The notes under the pieces were generated by a model that was not told where the DNA came from, did no database searches, and saw nothing but the letters and a program-made list of their open reading frames with translations. A stretch of 64,000 bases of DNA from Arion vulgaris (Eukaryota; Mollusca; Gastropoda; Stylommatophora; Arionidae): the NCBI GenBank assembly GCA_020796225.1, contig CM036755.1, forward strand, positions 78,873,772 to 78,937,771. Direction: 5' to 3'. The position numbers were made by a program, and so were the translations under genes. This document shows, piece by piece, positions 33,961 through 44,910 of this stretch (position 1 is its first letter; each line of letters starts with the position of its first letter).

Positions 33961-34189
33961 TGAAATATACTATTAACTCCCAAATACGATACGCCATTTG
34001 ACTAACCGTTTTGACAGTACATGTTTCCCCGTAAAGTACCTCACATGCATTCATGTTTCATTTAGCGGATCCAATATTTGTGTACATTTATGTGTAGAAT
34101 ACGCAACTTTGCCCATATTGATTTATGAAACAGTTCTCTGGTGTTCCATTACCAATTCTATTCTTACTCGTGAGCTCGTGAAAAATGGC

Positions 34190-34470
34190 TTTATTGAGCA
34201 TATACTAGGAGTACATTGAGAAACAAAGAATCAAGTGGTTTGGCCACTTAATAAGAATGCCTCCAAACTCCACAGTATACAGTCTTCTACAACAGAACAT
34301 CAGGAAACGAGGTGATAGGAAGACCCAGAAAAAAATGGTGAGATAGCATAGCAGAATCCTGTCAAAGAGCAAAAACAACAATCACCCAAGCCACCAGAAC
34401 AGCGCAAGACAAAAACAGAAAACCACGACACTGGGCAACAACGCGGTAGCAGTGTAACTACAAAAGAACA
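34190..34470 (+). mobile_element. LINE ORF2 end fragment
   Basis: YIEKQRIKWFGHLIRMPPNS, then TVYSLLQQNI and a degraded arginine-rich stretch. The closest relative in this window is 60400-60910. Confidence 0.7.
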
Positions 34471-34845
34471 AGAAAATACTATGAATTAATATATATTTCT
34501 TTTCTATTCACAGATTCATAAATACGTGGATAAAGATCCATGATTACTACAAACGAAAGAAAGTACTCTATGTGAAAACCCACTATAGCGGCTGAGGGTG
34601 TTATTGGCGCAAATTTGTATACCTGTATAGTTGTTCATGGTATGGATTGAGTTAAACAGATATGAGGATAGAATGAAGTTTTTGTATGATTTCATATATT
34701 ATATCACAATTTATATATTAATGAATATACTATTATTATTATTATTATTAGTTGTATGCTTTTGAATATATTCTAATAATATAACAGACTGGTCTAAACG
34801 AGGATTCATATATATAGTCATAATAAATATAGTATAATATTATAT
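34471..34845. other. unassigned, no gene seen
   Basis: AT-rich DNA with a short (ATT)n run near 34730-34750. Confidence 0.5.
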
Positions 34846-35325
34846 AATCAACAAATAAACAAGGAACAGGTATTAAGAGCTTCCGAGAAATAGGTAGGGT
34901 TCGAACAGTGTTTGCACAAACACATGCTGTAAGCTTATTGTGCTTGTATATATTAGAGACGAGACTTAATAAATTTGAAGCTACTTTGAATGATGTATAC
35001 ATGTTTGTTATATGTGTATACATGTGTGTATGTATGATATTGTCTCGTCTCTAATATATACAAGCACAATAAGCTTACAGCATGTGTTTGTGCAAACACT
35101 GTTCGAACCCTACCTGATTGTTTGTGTCTAGCTGTAACGCGCGTTTGAGAAAGACACTCCCCGTGAGTCATTTTTTAGAATGGCTCATTGGTTGTGTCCG
35201 TAAAAGCGCCCGTATTGCTAGGCTAGACGATTGGTGTCGTAAGGACTAGGGTAAGTGGTTCGAGTCCCGTGTTTGTCTATTTGTTTTCTCGGAAGCTACC
35301 TATTCCTTGTTTATTTGTTGATCAT
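34846..35325. repeat. composite inverted repeat with perfect 74-bp arms
   Basis: 34892-34965 and 35042-35115 are exact reverse complements with a 76-base spacer. Outside them, 34850-34890 (CAACAAATAAACAAGGAA, GCTTCCGAGAAA) is inverted again at 35285-35325, less perfectly. Box B-like TTCGAACC and GGTTCGAGTCC words occur in the arms and at 35260-35272, so two tRNA-derived SINE copies in opposite orientation are likely. Confidence 0.85.
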
Positions 35326-35663
35326 ATTCGTTACTTCCGTTGCTTCCTCTGGGGTTCTTGAAAGAGGCTCCGTGTGCTCATTATAATATTATATACTAAT
35401 TTTGCTTTTCATTATTATTTCTAATATTATCATTCGTTCTTTAATATAGTTCTTTCATTTAAAAAATAAATATTTCGCTGAATATTACTTGTACACTGAA
35501 CTACTTGCTATAGTACTACATAATACATGTTATCTACATGTTAATAGCCAACAATCGTCAAGTAACGAGTGCTAAGTACCGAGTATCTATGAGTAAATGA
35601 TATTTTAAAATACCAGAAAATTAGCTGAAACTCAGAACGTTGCCCTGTCGATCGGACGTATCC
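35326..35663. other. unassigned, upstream of putative promoter
   Basis: AT-rich sequence with no recognisable repeat or coding. Confidence 0.4.
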
Positions 35664-35714
35664 TGATTGGTCGATTCTGTGATAAAAATAACTAGGTTGT
35701 TTACAACTACTTCA
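35664..35714 (+). promoter_or_regulatory. candidate promoter of the CREBL2-like gene
   Basis: An inverted CCAAT word (GATTGG, 35665-35670), a TATA-like ATAAAAATA at 35682-35690 and an initiator-like TTCAGTC with its A at 35714 have natural spacing, about 32 bases from TATA start to initiator. Its link to the gene 9 kb downstream is inferred only from strand and order. Confidence 0.3.
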
Positions 35715-35859
35715 GTCGATCTGCCGTTGCCTTACTGACAAGATGGAAAATTTTCATCTTACAATTTTAAAGTGATTTCAGAATTTGGATTATTATTATA
35801 TGAGTTATATGAACAATTCTTGCAGATATACACAAGGTGGACAGAGGTCGGATAATCAG
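35714..35859 (+). other. candidate non-coding exon 1
   Basis: It runs from the initiator-like site to a good splice donor, ATCAG|GTATGC (GT at 35860-35861). It holds a short upstream frame (ATG at 35743, stop at 35773-35775, 10 codons). If spliced to 44679 it would give CREBL2 a 5' UTR exon and an 8.8 kb first intron. Transcript data would decide. Confidence 0.3.
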
Positions 35860-36904
35860 GTATGCGCTGTAACTGTTTGTTTGTAACGAGGGTTTTCGGG
35901 ACTTAGTCGGAACGATTTGTTTTGATAATCAGCTGTTTCAATGTTAATGGGTTAGCGTATGATACTCAAGACTTGGTGAAATTATTTCATGTGGTACTGA
36001 AATATACTTGAAAAGTGTGCAGTACAGTTAATAATAGGAACAATATGCGATGGAAATGTGTGAGAGTGTAAACGTGTTTACAGAAACGTGAAATCGTCAA
36101 GAAAAGACGTGAAACTGAAGACATGCACTGAAGGGTAATAAAACACACGAACTAGACGCAAAGATGAAATAGAGCTACCTAGTACAAGCTGTATAGTCAA
36201 TAGTTATATGTAATATATGAGTACATATTATGTATGTGTAACTGTACTTTAGTTTAAATAGATATACAACTAAATTTTCCAGCAAATATGTGCAGTTTGG
36301 CATATCATAACAACAGCAGCTGGTGACAATTCTAGCTCGAGAGTAGTGTGACCTGAATTCTCAAATCGAGGCTGTTACCCATGACCTTTGATCATGTTTT
36401 TCTCGTGCATTCTTGTTTATATGACCGCTTTTTCCATTTCATAGACAACAGGTCCAGTCCGTCCACCAGGTATCTGCATCTCCTTAACCTTATTTACCTT
36501 ACGGACACAGTTAATGTTTCAGATGATAAGAAACATAATATTTCCTTCATTATTTGATTACCAAGTCAGACCTGACAAGAACGGTCAGTGTTCTAGTTTC
36601 TTCTAGAATTCTAATCGTATTCCTCATAGACTATGACTTTGCAGAATCACGTTGTATTGGTCGTGCAACTTCTACGTTTTATTGCACAATATCAAGGATT
36701 TAACAGAAAAAAACATTTTGTATTGTCACCGTTACCAGTACAGAAATATCATCAGGTGCCGGCTGGCGGTGGCGATCATAGATCTTCACAAATATCCGTC
36801 TCAAATGTTTGTTATCTCAGATGTCGACGCTCTTCCGTGCCATGAAGTCAGGCTGTCTACAATTCTCTCTCTCTCTGTCTTTCTCTGTCTCGTCTCCTTA
36901 ATAA
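35860..36904. other. no gene seen, putative intron 1 sequence
   Basis: Single-copy-looking AT-rich DNA with a CT-rich run at 36865-36897. Short open frames at 36633-36909 have no domain. Confidence 0.4.
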
Positions 36905-37440
36905 ACTGACGCATATTGAAAAAGTCTAAATAAAATATGGAACTGCAAGTTATATAGTATTAAAATTAAATTACGAATTTTCAATTCAAATGTTGTATCA
37001 AGTCTAACATATGCCAGCGAGAGTTGGAAAATGACTAAAGATATAGAAAACAAGTTGAATGCATTTGAAAATAGATGTCTGCGAAAAATAATGAATATAA
37101 AATGGAACGAATTCAGAAGTGATGAAATCAGAGACATGTCTGGTCAACCACTAGTGACAACTGTTATAAGGAGAAGATGGAGATATGTTGGACACACCTT
37201 GAGGAGAAATGATCAACGAATATCAAAGCAGGCATTGAAGTGAGATGCAAAGGGTTCAAGAAAGAGAGGTCGACATAAAGAGACCCTGAAACGAAATTTG
37301 CTGAGAGAGGCAGGAAATATCGGTCTCAGTTCCATGGAGGAGATTGAGCGAGTTGCCCAGGATAGAGCGGTATGGAGAAATTACTTGCAGGCCCTATGTA
37401 ACGTATAACGGTACGAGAGGAATTATTATAATTATTATAT
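36905..37440 (+). mobile_element. LINE ORF2 3' end, plus strand
   Basis: The open part 37031-37243 reads KLNAFENRCLRKIMNIKWNE, then VIRRRWRYVGHTLRRND, and past a stop it gives KRGRHKETLKRNLLREAGNI, SMEEIERVAQDRAVW and LQALCNV. This is the segment deleted from the 14.2-15.7 kb copy and found again on the minus strand at 46355-46640. Confidence 0.8.
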
Positions 37441-37619
37441 TGAAAAAAAACACCAAAATGAAACATCATGGAAAGAATAATAAATAGATGAGCGTTGTTG
37501 CAGCTTGTACTATTGGTTAAAAGTTGGCAAGAGCTCTTAGGGCATGAGACATGACTAATCTCTCACACAGTTAGATGATATAGTTGTATTAGCTAACAGT
37601 TGTTTTAGTTAACAATAAC
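37441..37619. repeat. isolated partial unit of the 77-bp repeat
   Basis: GAGACATGACTAATCTCTCA to TAGCTAACAGT at about 37547-37601 is one truncated unit of the array that starts at 38155. The LINE fragment 37620-38154 separates the two. Confidence 0.8.
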
Positions 37620-38154
37620 AGTGACTGCTCCAAAGATATCTCAAGAAGATTGGCAATAGCATTCAAGAAGTTAAATACAATGAAGAACATGTGGCAAAGC
37701 ACCAGCAAAATACTAAAATTAAAAATATTGAGAGCATGCATTTTCCCAGTGCCTACTTATGGTTGTGAATCATGGACTATTACACAGAGAACAAAAATCC
37801 AGTCCTTCGAAACTAAATGCTACAGAAAGATCTTACGAATACCATGAACAGAAAAAACAAAGAACACTGATGTCCTGAAAGAACTAAATGTTAAAGAGAA
37901 TTGGCTGATAAACAACATACTATACAGAAAAATTACATACATTGGTCACATCAAGCGTCACGATGGCATGGAAAAAACAAATCTTTAGGGCAGGTTCCCA
38001 GGACGCAGACCAAGAAGAAGATGGCTACAATATATTTAAGAAACCATGAACATGACCACCAACGAAGTGGGTGAACTGGCAAGAGACAGAGTGAATTTCA
38101 GATGTGCTGCAAAGAGAGCAACGTCCTATAAAGGATACGCACCTTGATGATGAT
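37620..38154 (+). mobile_element. LINE ORF2 3' end with (GAT)n tail
   Basis: FKKLNTMKNMWQSTSK, then VPTYGCESWTITQRTKIQSF and CYRKILRIP. After shifts come NTDVLKELNVKENWLINNIL, YIGHIKRHDGMEKT and a terminal RVNFRCAAKRATSYKG. The tail is GATGATGATG. A close relative lies inverted at 51715-52150. Confidence 0.8.
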
Positions 38155-38577
38155 GAGCACGAAGTCCGTAGTACCGGAGACATGACTAATCTCTCACACA
38201 GTTAGATGATATAGTTGTATTAGCTAACAGTGAGCACGAACTCTGTAGTACCGGAGACATGACTAATCTCTCACAGTTAGATGATATAGTTGTATTAGCT
38301 AACAGTGAGCACGAACTCTGTAGTACCGGAGACATGACTAATCTCTCACACAGTTAGATGATATAGTTGTATTAGCTAACAGTGAGCACGAACTCTGTAG
38401 TACCGGAGACATGACTAATCTCTCACACAGTTAGATGATATAGTTGTATTAGCTAACAGTGAGCACGAACTCTGTAGTACCGGAGACATGACTAATCTCT
38501 CGCACAGTTAGATGATATAGTTGTATTAGCTAACAGTGAGCACGAACTCTGTAGTACCGGAGACATAACTAATCTCA
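38155..38577. repeat. 77-bp minisatellite containing SINE core
   Basis: About 5.5 units starting GAGCACGAACTCTGTAGTAC and ending GTATTAGCTAACAGT. The first 25 bases are the reverse complement of the SINE word CCGG.(G/A)CTACGGAGTTCGTGC found at 22.6 and 49.0 kb. Confidence 0.93.
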
Positions 38578-38601
38578 TATAGTTAGAGGGCACTGATGTG
38601 T

Positions 38602-39431
38602 TAGCAAGTAACTGTGGAGTTGGCGTGAAACATAAAGTCTCAAACCCTAGCAAGTAACTGTGGGGTTGACGTGGAACATAAAGTCTCAAACCCTAGCAAG
38701 TAACTGTGGGGTTGACGTGAAACATAAAGTCTCAAACCCTAGCAAGTAACTGTGGGGTTGACGTGAAACATAAAGTCTCAAACCCTAGCAAGTAACTGTG
38801 GGGTTGACGTGAAACATAAAGTCTCAAACCCTAGCAAGTAACTGTGGGGTTGACGTGAAACATAAAGTCTCAAACCCTAGCAAGTAACTGTGGGGTTGAC
38901 GTGAAACATAAAGTCTCAAACCCTAGCAAGTAACTGTGGGGTTGACGTGAAACATAAAGTCTCAAACCCTAGCAAGTAACTGTGGGGTTGACGTGAAACA
39001 TAAAGTCTCAAACCCTAGCAAGTAACTGTGGGGTTGACGTGAAACATAAAGTCTCAAACCCTAGCAAGTAACTGTGGGGTTGACGTGAAACATAAAGTCT
39101 CAAACCCTAGCAAGTAACTGTGGGGTTGACGTGAAACATAAAGTCTCAAACCCTAGCAAGTAACTGTGGGGTTGACGTGAAACATAAAGTCTCAAACCCT
39201 AGCAAGTAACTGTGGGGTTGACGTGAAACATAAAGTCTCAAACCCTAGCAAGTAACTGTGGGGTTGACGTGAAACATAAAGTCTCAAACCCTAGCAAGTA
39301 ACTGTGGGGTTGACGTGAAACATAAAGTCTCAAACCCTAGCAAGTAACTGTGGGGTTGACGTGAAACATAAAGTCTCAAACCCTAGCAAGTAACTGTGGG
39401 GTTGACGTGAAACATAAAGTCTCAAACCCTA
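38602..39431. repeat. 46-bp minisatellite, 18 copies
   Basis: The unit is TAGCAAGTAACTGTGGGGTT then GACGTGAAACATAAAGTCTCAAACCC. The first units carry GGAGTTGGCGTG or GACGTGGAAC variants; the rest are nearly identical. Confidence 0.97.
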
Positions 39432-39489
39432 CGGATCAGTATTGTTGTATACAATGAATTGTTGAAGTTTTCTAAAGGAATCCGTTTTC

Positions 39490-39847
39490 ATATCCTGAGG
39501 TATATTGTTTCATCATGAGGTATATTGGAATAATAGTTTCATCATGAGGTATATTGGAATAATACTGTTTCATCATGAGGTATATTGGAAAAATACTGTT
39601 TCATCATGAGGTATATTGGAAAAATACTGTTTCAACATGAGGTATATTGGAATAATACTGTTTCAACATGAGGTATATTGGAATAATACTGTTTCAACAT
39701 GAGATATATTGGAATAATAGTTTCATCATGAGGTATATTGGAATAATACTGTTTCATCATGAGGTATATTGGAATAATACTGTTTCAACATGAGGTATAT
39801 TGGAATAATAGTTTCATCATGAGGTATATTGGAATAATACTGTTTCA
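39490..39847. repeat. 31-bp minisatellite, about 11 copies
   Basis: The unit is TCATCATGAGGTATATTGGA then ATAATACTGTT, with a TCAACATGAG variant and 28-bp short units lacking ACT. Confidence 0.95.
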
Positions 39848-40127
39848 AACTCGCATTTTTTATTGGTGACAAACTGCGCAGGATGGATGATGATGTTGTC
39901 AACATCCCACCCGCCATCTTTATTTCTATGGTTTTCTTTGGTATCCCAATCGGTTCATGTAGGACAAAATATTCAACGCACACCAAGGACTTGAATTGGG
40001 AACCACGTGCATGCGAAACAAACTGGATAATCTATACGCTATCGTGGTTCTGTTTCTTCTAAATTCAAATCTTGTTTTATCATTTTCGGATATTTGTCCG
40101 TTGATTAATCTTTGACAGTACATCAGG

Positions 40128-40572
40128 CTTTCAAAAATTGTTTGTTTTGTTTAACTGCTGAATTGTTTAACTGTTTAATTGTTTTGTTTAACTGCTGAAT
40201 TGTTTAACTGTTTAATTGTTTTGTTTAACTGCTGTATTGTTTAATTGTTTTGTTTAACTGCTGAATTGTTTAACTGCTGGATTGTTTAACTGCTGGATTG
40301 TTTAATTGTTTTGTTTAACTGCTGAATTGTTTAACTGCTGAATTGTTTAATTGTTTTGTTTAACTGCTGAATTGTTTAACTGCTGAATTGTTTAACTGTT
40401 TAATTGTTTTGTTTAACTTCTGAATTGTTTAACTGTTTAATTGTTTTGTTTAACTGCTGAATTGTTTAACTGTTTAATTGTTTTGTTTAACTGCTGAATT
40501 GTTTAACTGCTGAATTGTTTAATTGTTTTGTTTAACTGTTTTGTTTAACTGCTGAATTGTTTAACTGTTTAA
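40128..40572. repeat. compound repeat of GTTTAACTG words
   Basis: GTTTAACTGCTGAATT, GTTTAACTGTTTAATT and GTTTTGTTTAACTG alternate for about 440 bases without one fixed unit. A higher-order unit of about 60 bases recurs irregularly. Confidence 0.9.
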
Positions 40573-40774
40573 AAGTGTATTTTTATTGACGGTTTCAAGA
40601 ATTTTATGTTTAATTGTAAGAACTGTTTTACATAAAAATATTTTGGAAAAGTGCCTGGTAGGCCTACAATACTGTTCATTAGATACCAAATATGTTGTGA
40701 AATTTAAAAAATCGCATTTTTCGGTATTCCCAGCTAGAATTGCCGACTTGAGACGACCCCGAAGAAACATTACA

Positions 40775-40895
40775 ATGTTGAATCTGAATGTAGTATGTTG
40801 AATCTGAATGTAGTATGTTGAATCTGAATGTAGTATGTTGAATCTGAATGTAGTATGTTGAATCTGAATGTAGTATGTTGAATCTGAATGTAGTA
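40775..40895. repeat. 20-bp minisatellite, 6 copies
   Basis: The unit is ATGTTGAATCTGAATGTAGT, perfect in all copies. Confidence 0.97.
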
Positions 40896-41974
40896 TGTTC
40901 ATATCCATATATTTTCATATGTCTTCTAATTTATGACGTTCACGAAACACGTGCGCAGTAAAACGTGATTAATGGGTTCGGGATAAATTAGAAAGGGGAA
41001 GATAATTTTTGTGTGGGAAGTGAAACAGGCTTGTCTTTGAATAATTTCCGGTTTTCACAACTTGTGTAGGTTCGTCGCTCGTACTGGTTGACCCCGTCAG
41101 GTTGAACAAAATGAGTAGGTTGTCTCGTCGACAGTGTAAAGATGTTTTTTTAGAGTTGCCTGTGGTTGGTCTGTCTTGAAGATTAGATTATACCACATCA
41201 ACACGTCATATTTACGTCTCACTTATTATATGTTAGGTCAAAGTTGGGGTGAGATAGGTTAAAGTTCACTTCGAGGGTTGGTTGTTTAGTTGGAGCAGGT
41301 TGGCTTTAGTCTATTTAAAGATTTCATTCATTAGCACTTTCGGGGGAAAAAACAAAACCGGAGAAAACGGGTATAAAAAAGTGCGTATGGGGTGGTGGTA
41401 AAGATGTGTGGGTGGAATAACATAGAGGAGGAGGGGGTGACAAACAGGTGGGACAGGGAGGCAAAGATGTGGGGGTGACATGGAGAAATATGTGAGGGTT
41501 AATGACAAACTTCTACGCCACTGAACACAGAAATACACGGAGCAGTTTGGTAGTAATTTTCCCAGGTTGAACGATGAAAAGAAATGACTGCAGACACAAT
41601 AGACACATCGTTCTGTGCCCGACTTCTCAGACATGAACGTTTAACTGACGTTGAAATTTCCCTGTAGTTACGCAACAAGTAAATTGCTGGGAGTGACTGA
41701 GTTGTTGAGTCAAAAAATTTACCACTACAAGTGGAAAAGTACGGTTATACTGAGGTCTCGTGCCATGCATATCTAGGTCATAGTTCGTAGACTTGTTGTT
41801 TCTACACTTCATATCATCATTTCTCGTAGCACACGAGCACATCATTCACTGATCTAAAAAATTCCATTGAATATGCAATTGTTTTTTTTCCTGTCTATAT
41901 TTCTGTAAATATTTTATTTTTAAAAAAAAACCGTGATTTGTGTTGACTGTTGGTAACCTGTTAATGTGGGAGAA
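40896..41974. other. unassigned, no gene seen
   Basis: Includes a G-rich plus strand at 41390-41490 and two short open minus frames (41311-41634 and 41627-41845) without recognisable domains. No repeat was identified. Confidence 0.45.
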
Positions 41975-42420
41975 CTTTAATTTGTTGTTTCTTGATGAAG
42001 TTCAGTACTGATGTTATACCCACTTTTTTCCTGACGTCATCATTTCTACACCGGTCTCTTCTTGTTACTCCAGCATTCCGCATAGACACTTCATCTCTGC
42101 CGTGACTAGTTTTCTTCTATCGTTTGATGTCAGCGTCCAGGTTTGACATCATCTCTGCCGTGACTAGTTTTCTTCTGTCGTTTGATGTCAGCGTCCAGGT
42201 TTGACATCATCTCTGCCGTGACTAGTTTTCTTCTATCGTTTGATGTCAGCATCCAGGTTTGACACTGATAGAATAATGTGGGGAGAAAGATTGTGTTGTA
42301 CAACGTTCGTATAGTATCCATGGTGACATGTTTGCATTTCAAAATTGGTGCAATTTATCCTGTGATTTGATGTCAGTTCGATTACATCTATGTTACATTT
42401 CGTTAGTTATTCTTCCATTT
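41975..42420 (-). mobile_element. LINE ORF2 fragment with internal 58-bp triplication
   Basis: The minus strand reads MKCKHVTMDTIRTLYNTIFL, then TLFYQCQTWMLTSNDRRKLV and TEM, matching 12500-12660. About 58 bp (CTCTGCCGTGACTAGTTTTC and on) occur three times at 42095-42260, so the LINE sequence has begun to expand in tandem. The right end covers the SVLNFIKKQQ codons. Confidence 0.8.
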
Positions 42421-42589
42421 GTTGCCAACATGCTAACTAGGTTGTAACATCTGAAACTTATTTTAATTGATGATTTTGCCTTGTGATCCAACTATTGAAA
42501 CAAATCATATTGTTTCTTGTTATCTTGGTCATCTGACTACAAGTGATGGAATATGTTTAGTTTTAGTCATCGGATCATGATCACTGCAT

Positions 42590-43030
42590 GTCGAACCAAT
42601 TAGTTCATAAGTTCTCCGATCTTCTCTCCGCAGTACGCCTCTCAGCGTGTGGCGACTAACGACACCGGTTCTTTGTTGGTTTACTATTCTTCTTTGGCTA
42701 CCATCATATTGTTCTTGTCAAGCTATACCACATTTAACTTGGAGTACTTGCAGTCTGGTTAGTGTTGTAGATTCCCCACTATTACGTGAATCATGTACAT
42801 TCTTTCTCCCTTAGGGAATTTATAATATCAGCCTGGTTCATTGCTCGCCCGCTTTGTACAGAAGCCATACCTGCAAGCCTATCCGCACGTTCATTCCCCT
42901 TACACCTGAATGCCCTGGCACAAAAATAAAACTGATTTTTTGTCATCTTAGACCTCTTCTGCGACTCCATCTAATGTCTCCTAGCCCATCCTGTTTCAAT
43001 CTTCCTGAACATACTCATTGAGTCACTGAG
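42590..43030 (-). mobile_element. LINE RNase H tail remnant
   Basis: The minus strand has a CQGIQV.GNERADRLAGMA block, the GHAGVxGNExAD end of RNase H, followed by a degraded C-terminus. No frame is intact. Confidence 0.6.
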
Positions 43031-43127
43031 AAACCATGCATGGATAAAAGTCTGTGCTTCCAGTCAGATGACATATGTGAAAATGGAGATTAGAAACATA
43101 ATAAGAATTTCATTTAATAACATCAGA

Positions 43128-43400
43128 ACGTTCTTCTTCTTCTTCTTCAAACGCTCCATATCGACCAGTTGTTAACCACTCTGTGTGATTTGTATGTGAT
43201 CTGAACCTAAGAGTGATTGTACATTGTGCCAGTTATGCGCCTGCAAGTAGGCCAGCACATCCGATTTCTGCGATGCTTATTATTTACTAGGATAGCTTCC
43301 TAGGACCTACATCAGTCGCCTCTTACGACATGCCTTGTGGGTCGGAGTGGTACTATTCTTTGCTTCCCTTGCTGGCCCCGACACTACACGGGGGGAACAT
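43128..43400 (-). mobile_element. (GAA)-tailed retroposon, copy d
   Basis: The most complete copy. Tail at 43133-43147 (TTCTTC repeats), body as in 23195-23465, and a head containing the minus-strand motif GTCGTAAGAGGCGACT and a GTGTCGGGGCC start near 43390. Confidence 0.7.
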
Positions 43401-43697
43401 TACTAATATCTAAAAAAAAAAAATCACATACAAACTAAAGATGACACTTATTAAGCGCTATGATGCAAGGTCATTATGACGGAAATCAAAGTGACGTAAT
43501 TGTATAATGTCGGTGTACAATGGAACAGAGGTTTTGGGGATGGTTCAATGTTTGTTGAAGTTGGGAATAAAGTCCATGATAACTAGTGTACTGCGCAGAT
43601 GTCATATTTCTATAGGACACTTTAGCACAGGGATGGACATGGGGGATATTGGATGTAATGTTAGTAGTTATGATACTACATAGCCAGTTTTATAAGT

Positions 43698-44124
43698 ACA
43701 ACATTTGTAGTGTTATTGTGAGATTCAATATTGGTTGTGTTATTGTGAGATACAATATTTGTAGTATTATTGTGAGATACAATATTTGTAGTGTTATTGT
43801 GAGATACAATATTTGTAGTGTTATTGTGAGATACAATATTTGTAGTGTTATTGTGAGATACAATATTTGTAGTGTTATTGTGAGATACAATATTTGTAGT
43901 GTTATTGTGAGATACATTTGTAGTATTATTGTGAGATACAATATTTGTAGTGTTATTGTGAGATACAATATTTGTAGTGTTATTGTGAGATACAATATTT
44001 GTAGTGTTATTGTGAGATACAATATTTGTAGTGTTATTGTGAGATACAATATTTGTAGTGTTATTGTGAGATACATTTGTAGTGTTATTGTGAGATACAA
44101 TATTTGTAGTGTTATTGTGAGACT
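43698..44124. repeat. 27-bp minisatellite, about 16 copies
   Basis: The unit is ACAATATTTGTAGTGTTATT then GTGAGAT, with two 23-bp units lacking AATA. One more unit lies at 44532-44556, beyond a LINE insertion. Frames stay open on both strands. Confidence 0.97.
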
Positions 44125-44531
44125 ATAGGACTACATTGTTTTCCGCTGGTAACGTATGGTTGTGAGGCATGGACACAGATGCTACAGAAGAGTACTTAGA
44201 ATATCATGGGCAGAGTAAAGAACAAATTCAACTGTTCTGCAACAGCTTGATATTAGTGAGAAATGACTATTAAATAACAAAATAAATGGAAAATTAAATA
44301 TTTCGGTCATATCAAACGACATGAGCGCCCGGAAAAGATAATTTTGGAGGGAATGCAACCTGGAAGAAGAATGATAGGAAGACCTAGAAGATGATATGTG
44401 CAAGGTGTCATTGACGATCTAAGAATGACTGCTGCTGACGCCAGTCTTGCACATAATAGAGAGTTTTTCAGGACTGCTGTCATGGGAGCCAAGTTCCGGA
44501 AGGGATAAGCTACTTGATGATGATGCTGAGT
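44125..44531 (+). mobile_element. LINE ORF2 end inserted in the 27-bp array
   Basis: TYGCEAW, RVLRISW, QQLDISE and NNKINGK lead to YFGHIKRHERPEKIILEG, a GRPR block and ADASLAHNREFFRTAVMGAK, with a GATGATGATG tail. Array units lie on both sides. Confidence 0.7.
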
Positions 44532-44678
44532 ACAACATTTGTAGTGTTATTGTGATTGCTCTGATGTAGAAGTGCTTGTAAGATCAACTATTAGTTTTGT
44601 AGGTTTGATTCCAAGTTGAAGATTATATTTGTGTAAAACTACCATAACTAATGTGATCTACTTTACTTTTGTCAACAG

Positions 44679-44910
44679 ACCATGAGCATAGGCGGAACCA
44701 GCAGTGAATCGAGCACCAAAACAATGGGAAAACGAACAGGAAAACGCCCCGGACGTAAACCATCAAAGATTGACGAACGAGCAAAACTTGAACGTAGTCG
44801 ACAAAGTGCGCGAGAATGCCGTGCAAGGAAGAAGCTACGATACCAGTATCTGGAAGAGCTGGTGTTGAACAGGAGAAGGCGGTTTTGCACTGAGAGATGA
44901 ACTGGAGTCG
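44679..44910 (+). CDS. CREBL2: CREBL2-like bZIP factor, basic region exon
   Basis: The exon follows a splice acceptor (CTTTTGTCAACAG, AG at 44677-44678). ATG at 44682 has A at -3. It encodes a KRPGRKPSKID stretch and then AKLERSRQSARECRARKK, LRYQYLEELV, nearly identical to vertebrate CREBL2 and fly REPTOR-BP. This basic region contacts CRE-type DNA and the following zipper mediates pairing in the nucleus. After LVLNR the frame departs from the family, giving a stop at 44897-44899, but ALRDELES in another frame resumes the zipper and ends at a perfect donor, TCG|GTAAGT (44911). The family spacing implies one base missing near 44876 and one near 44886. Counting those, the exon is 77 codons and ends in phase 0. 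Either assembly errors or real damage could explain it. Confidence 0.85.

Noticed and set aside
36445..36469. 25-base micro-exon (TTTCCATTTCATAG acceptor, CCAG|GTATCT donor)
   Set aside because: Splice words alone are common by chance and nothing ties it to the gene; only transcript data could support it.
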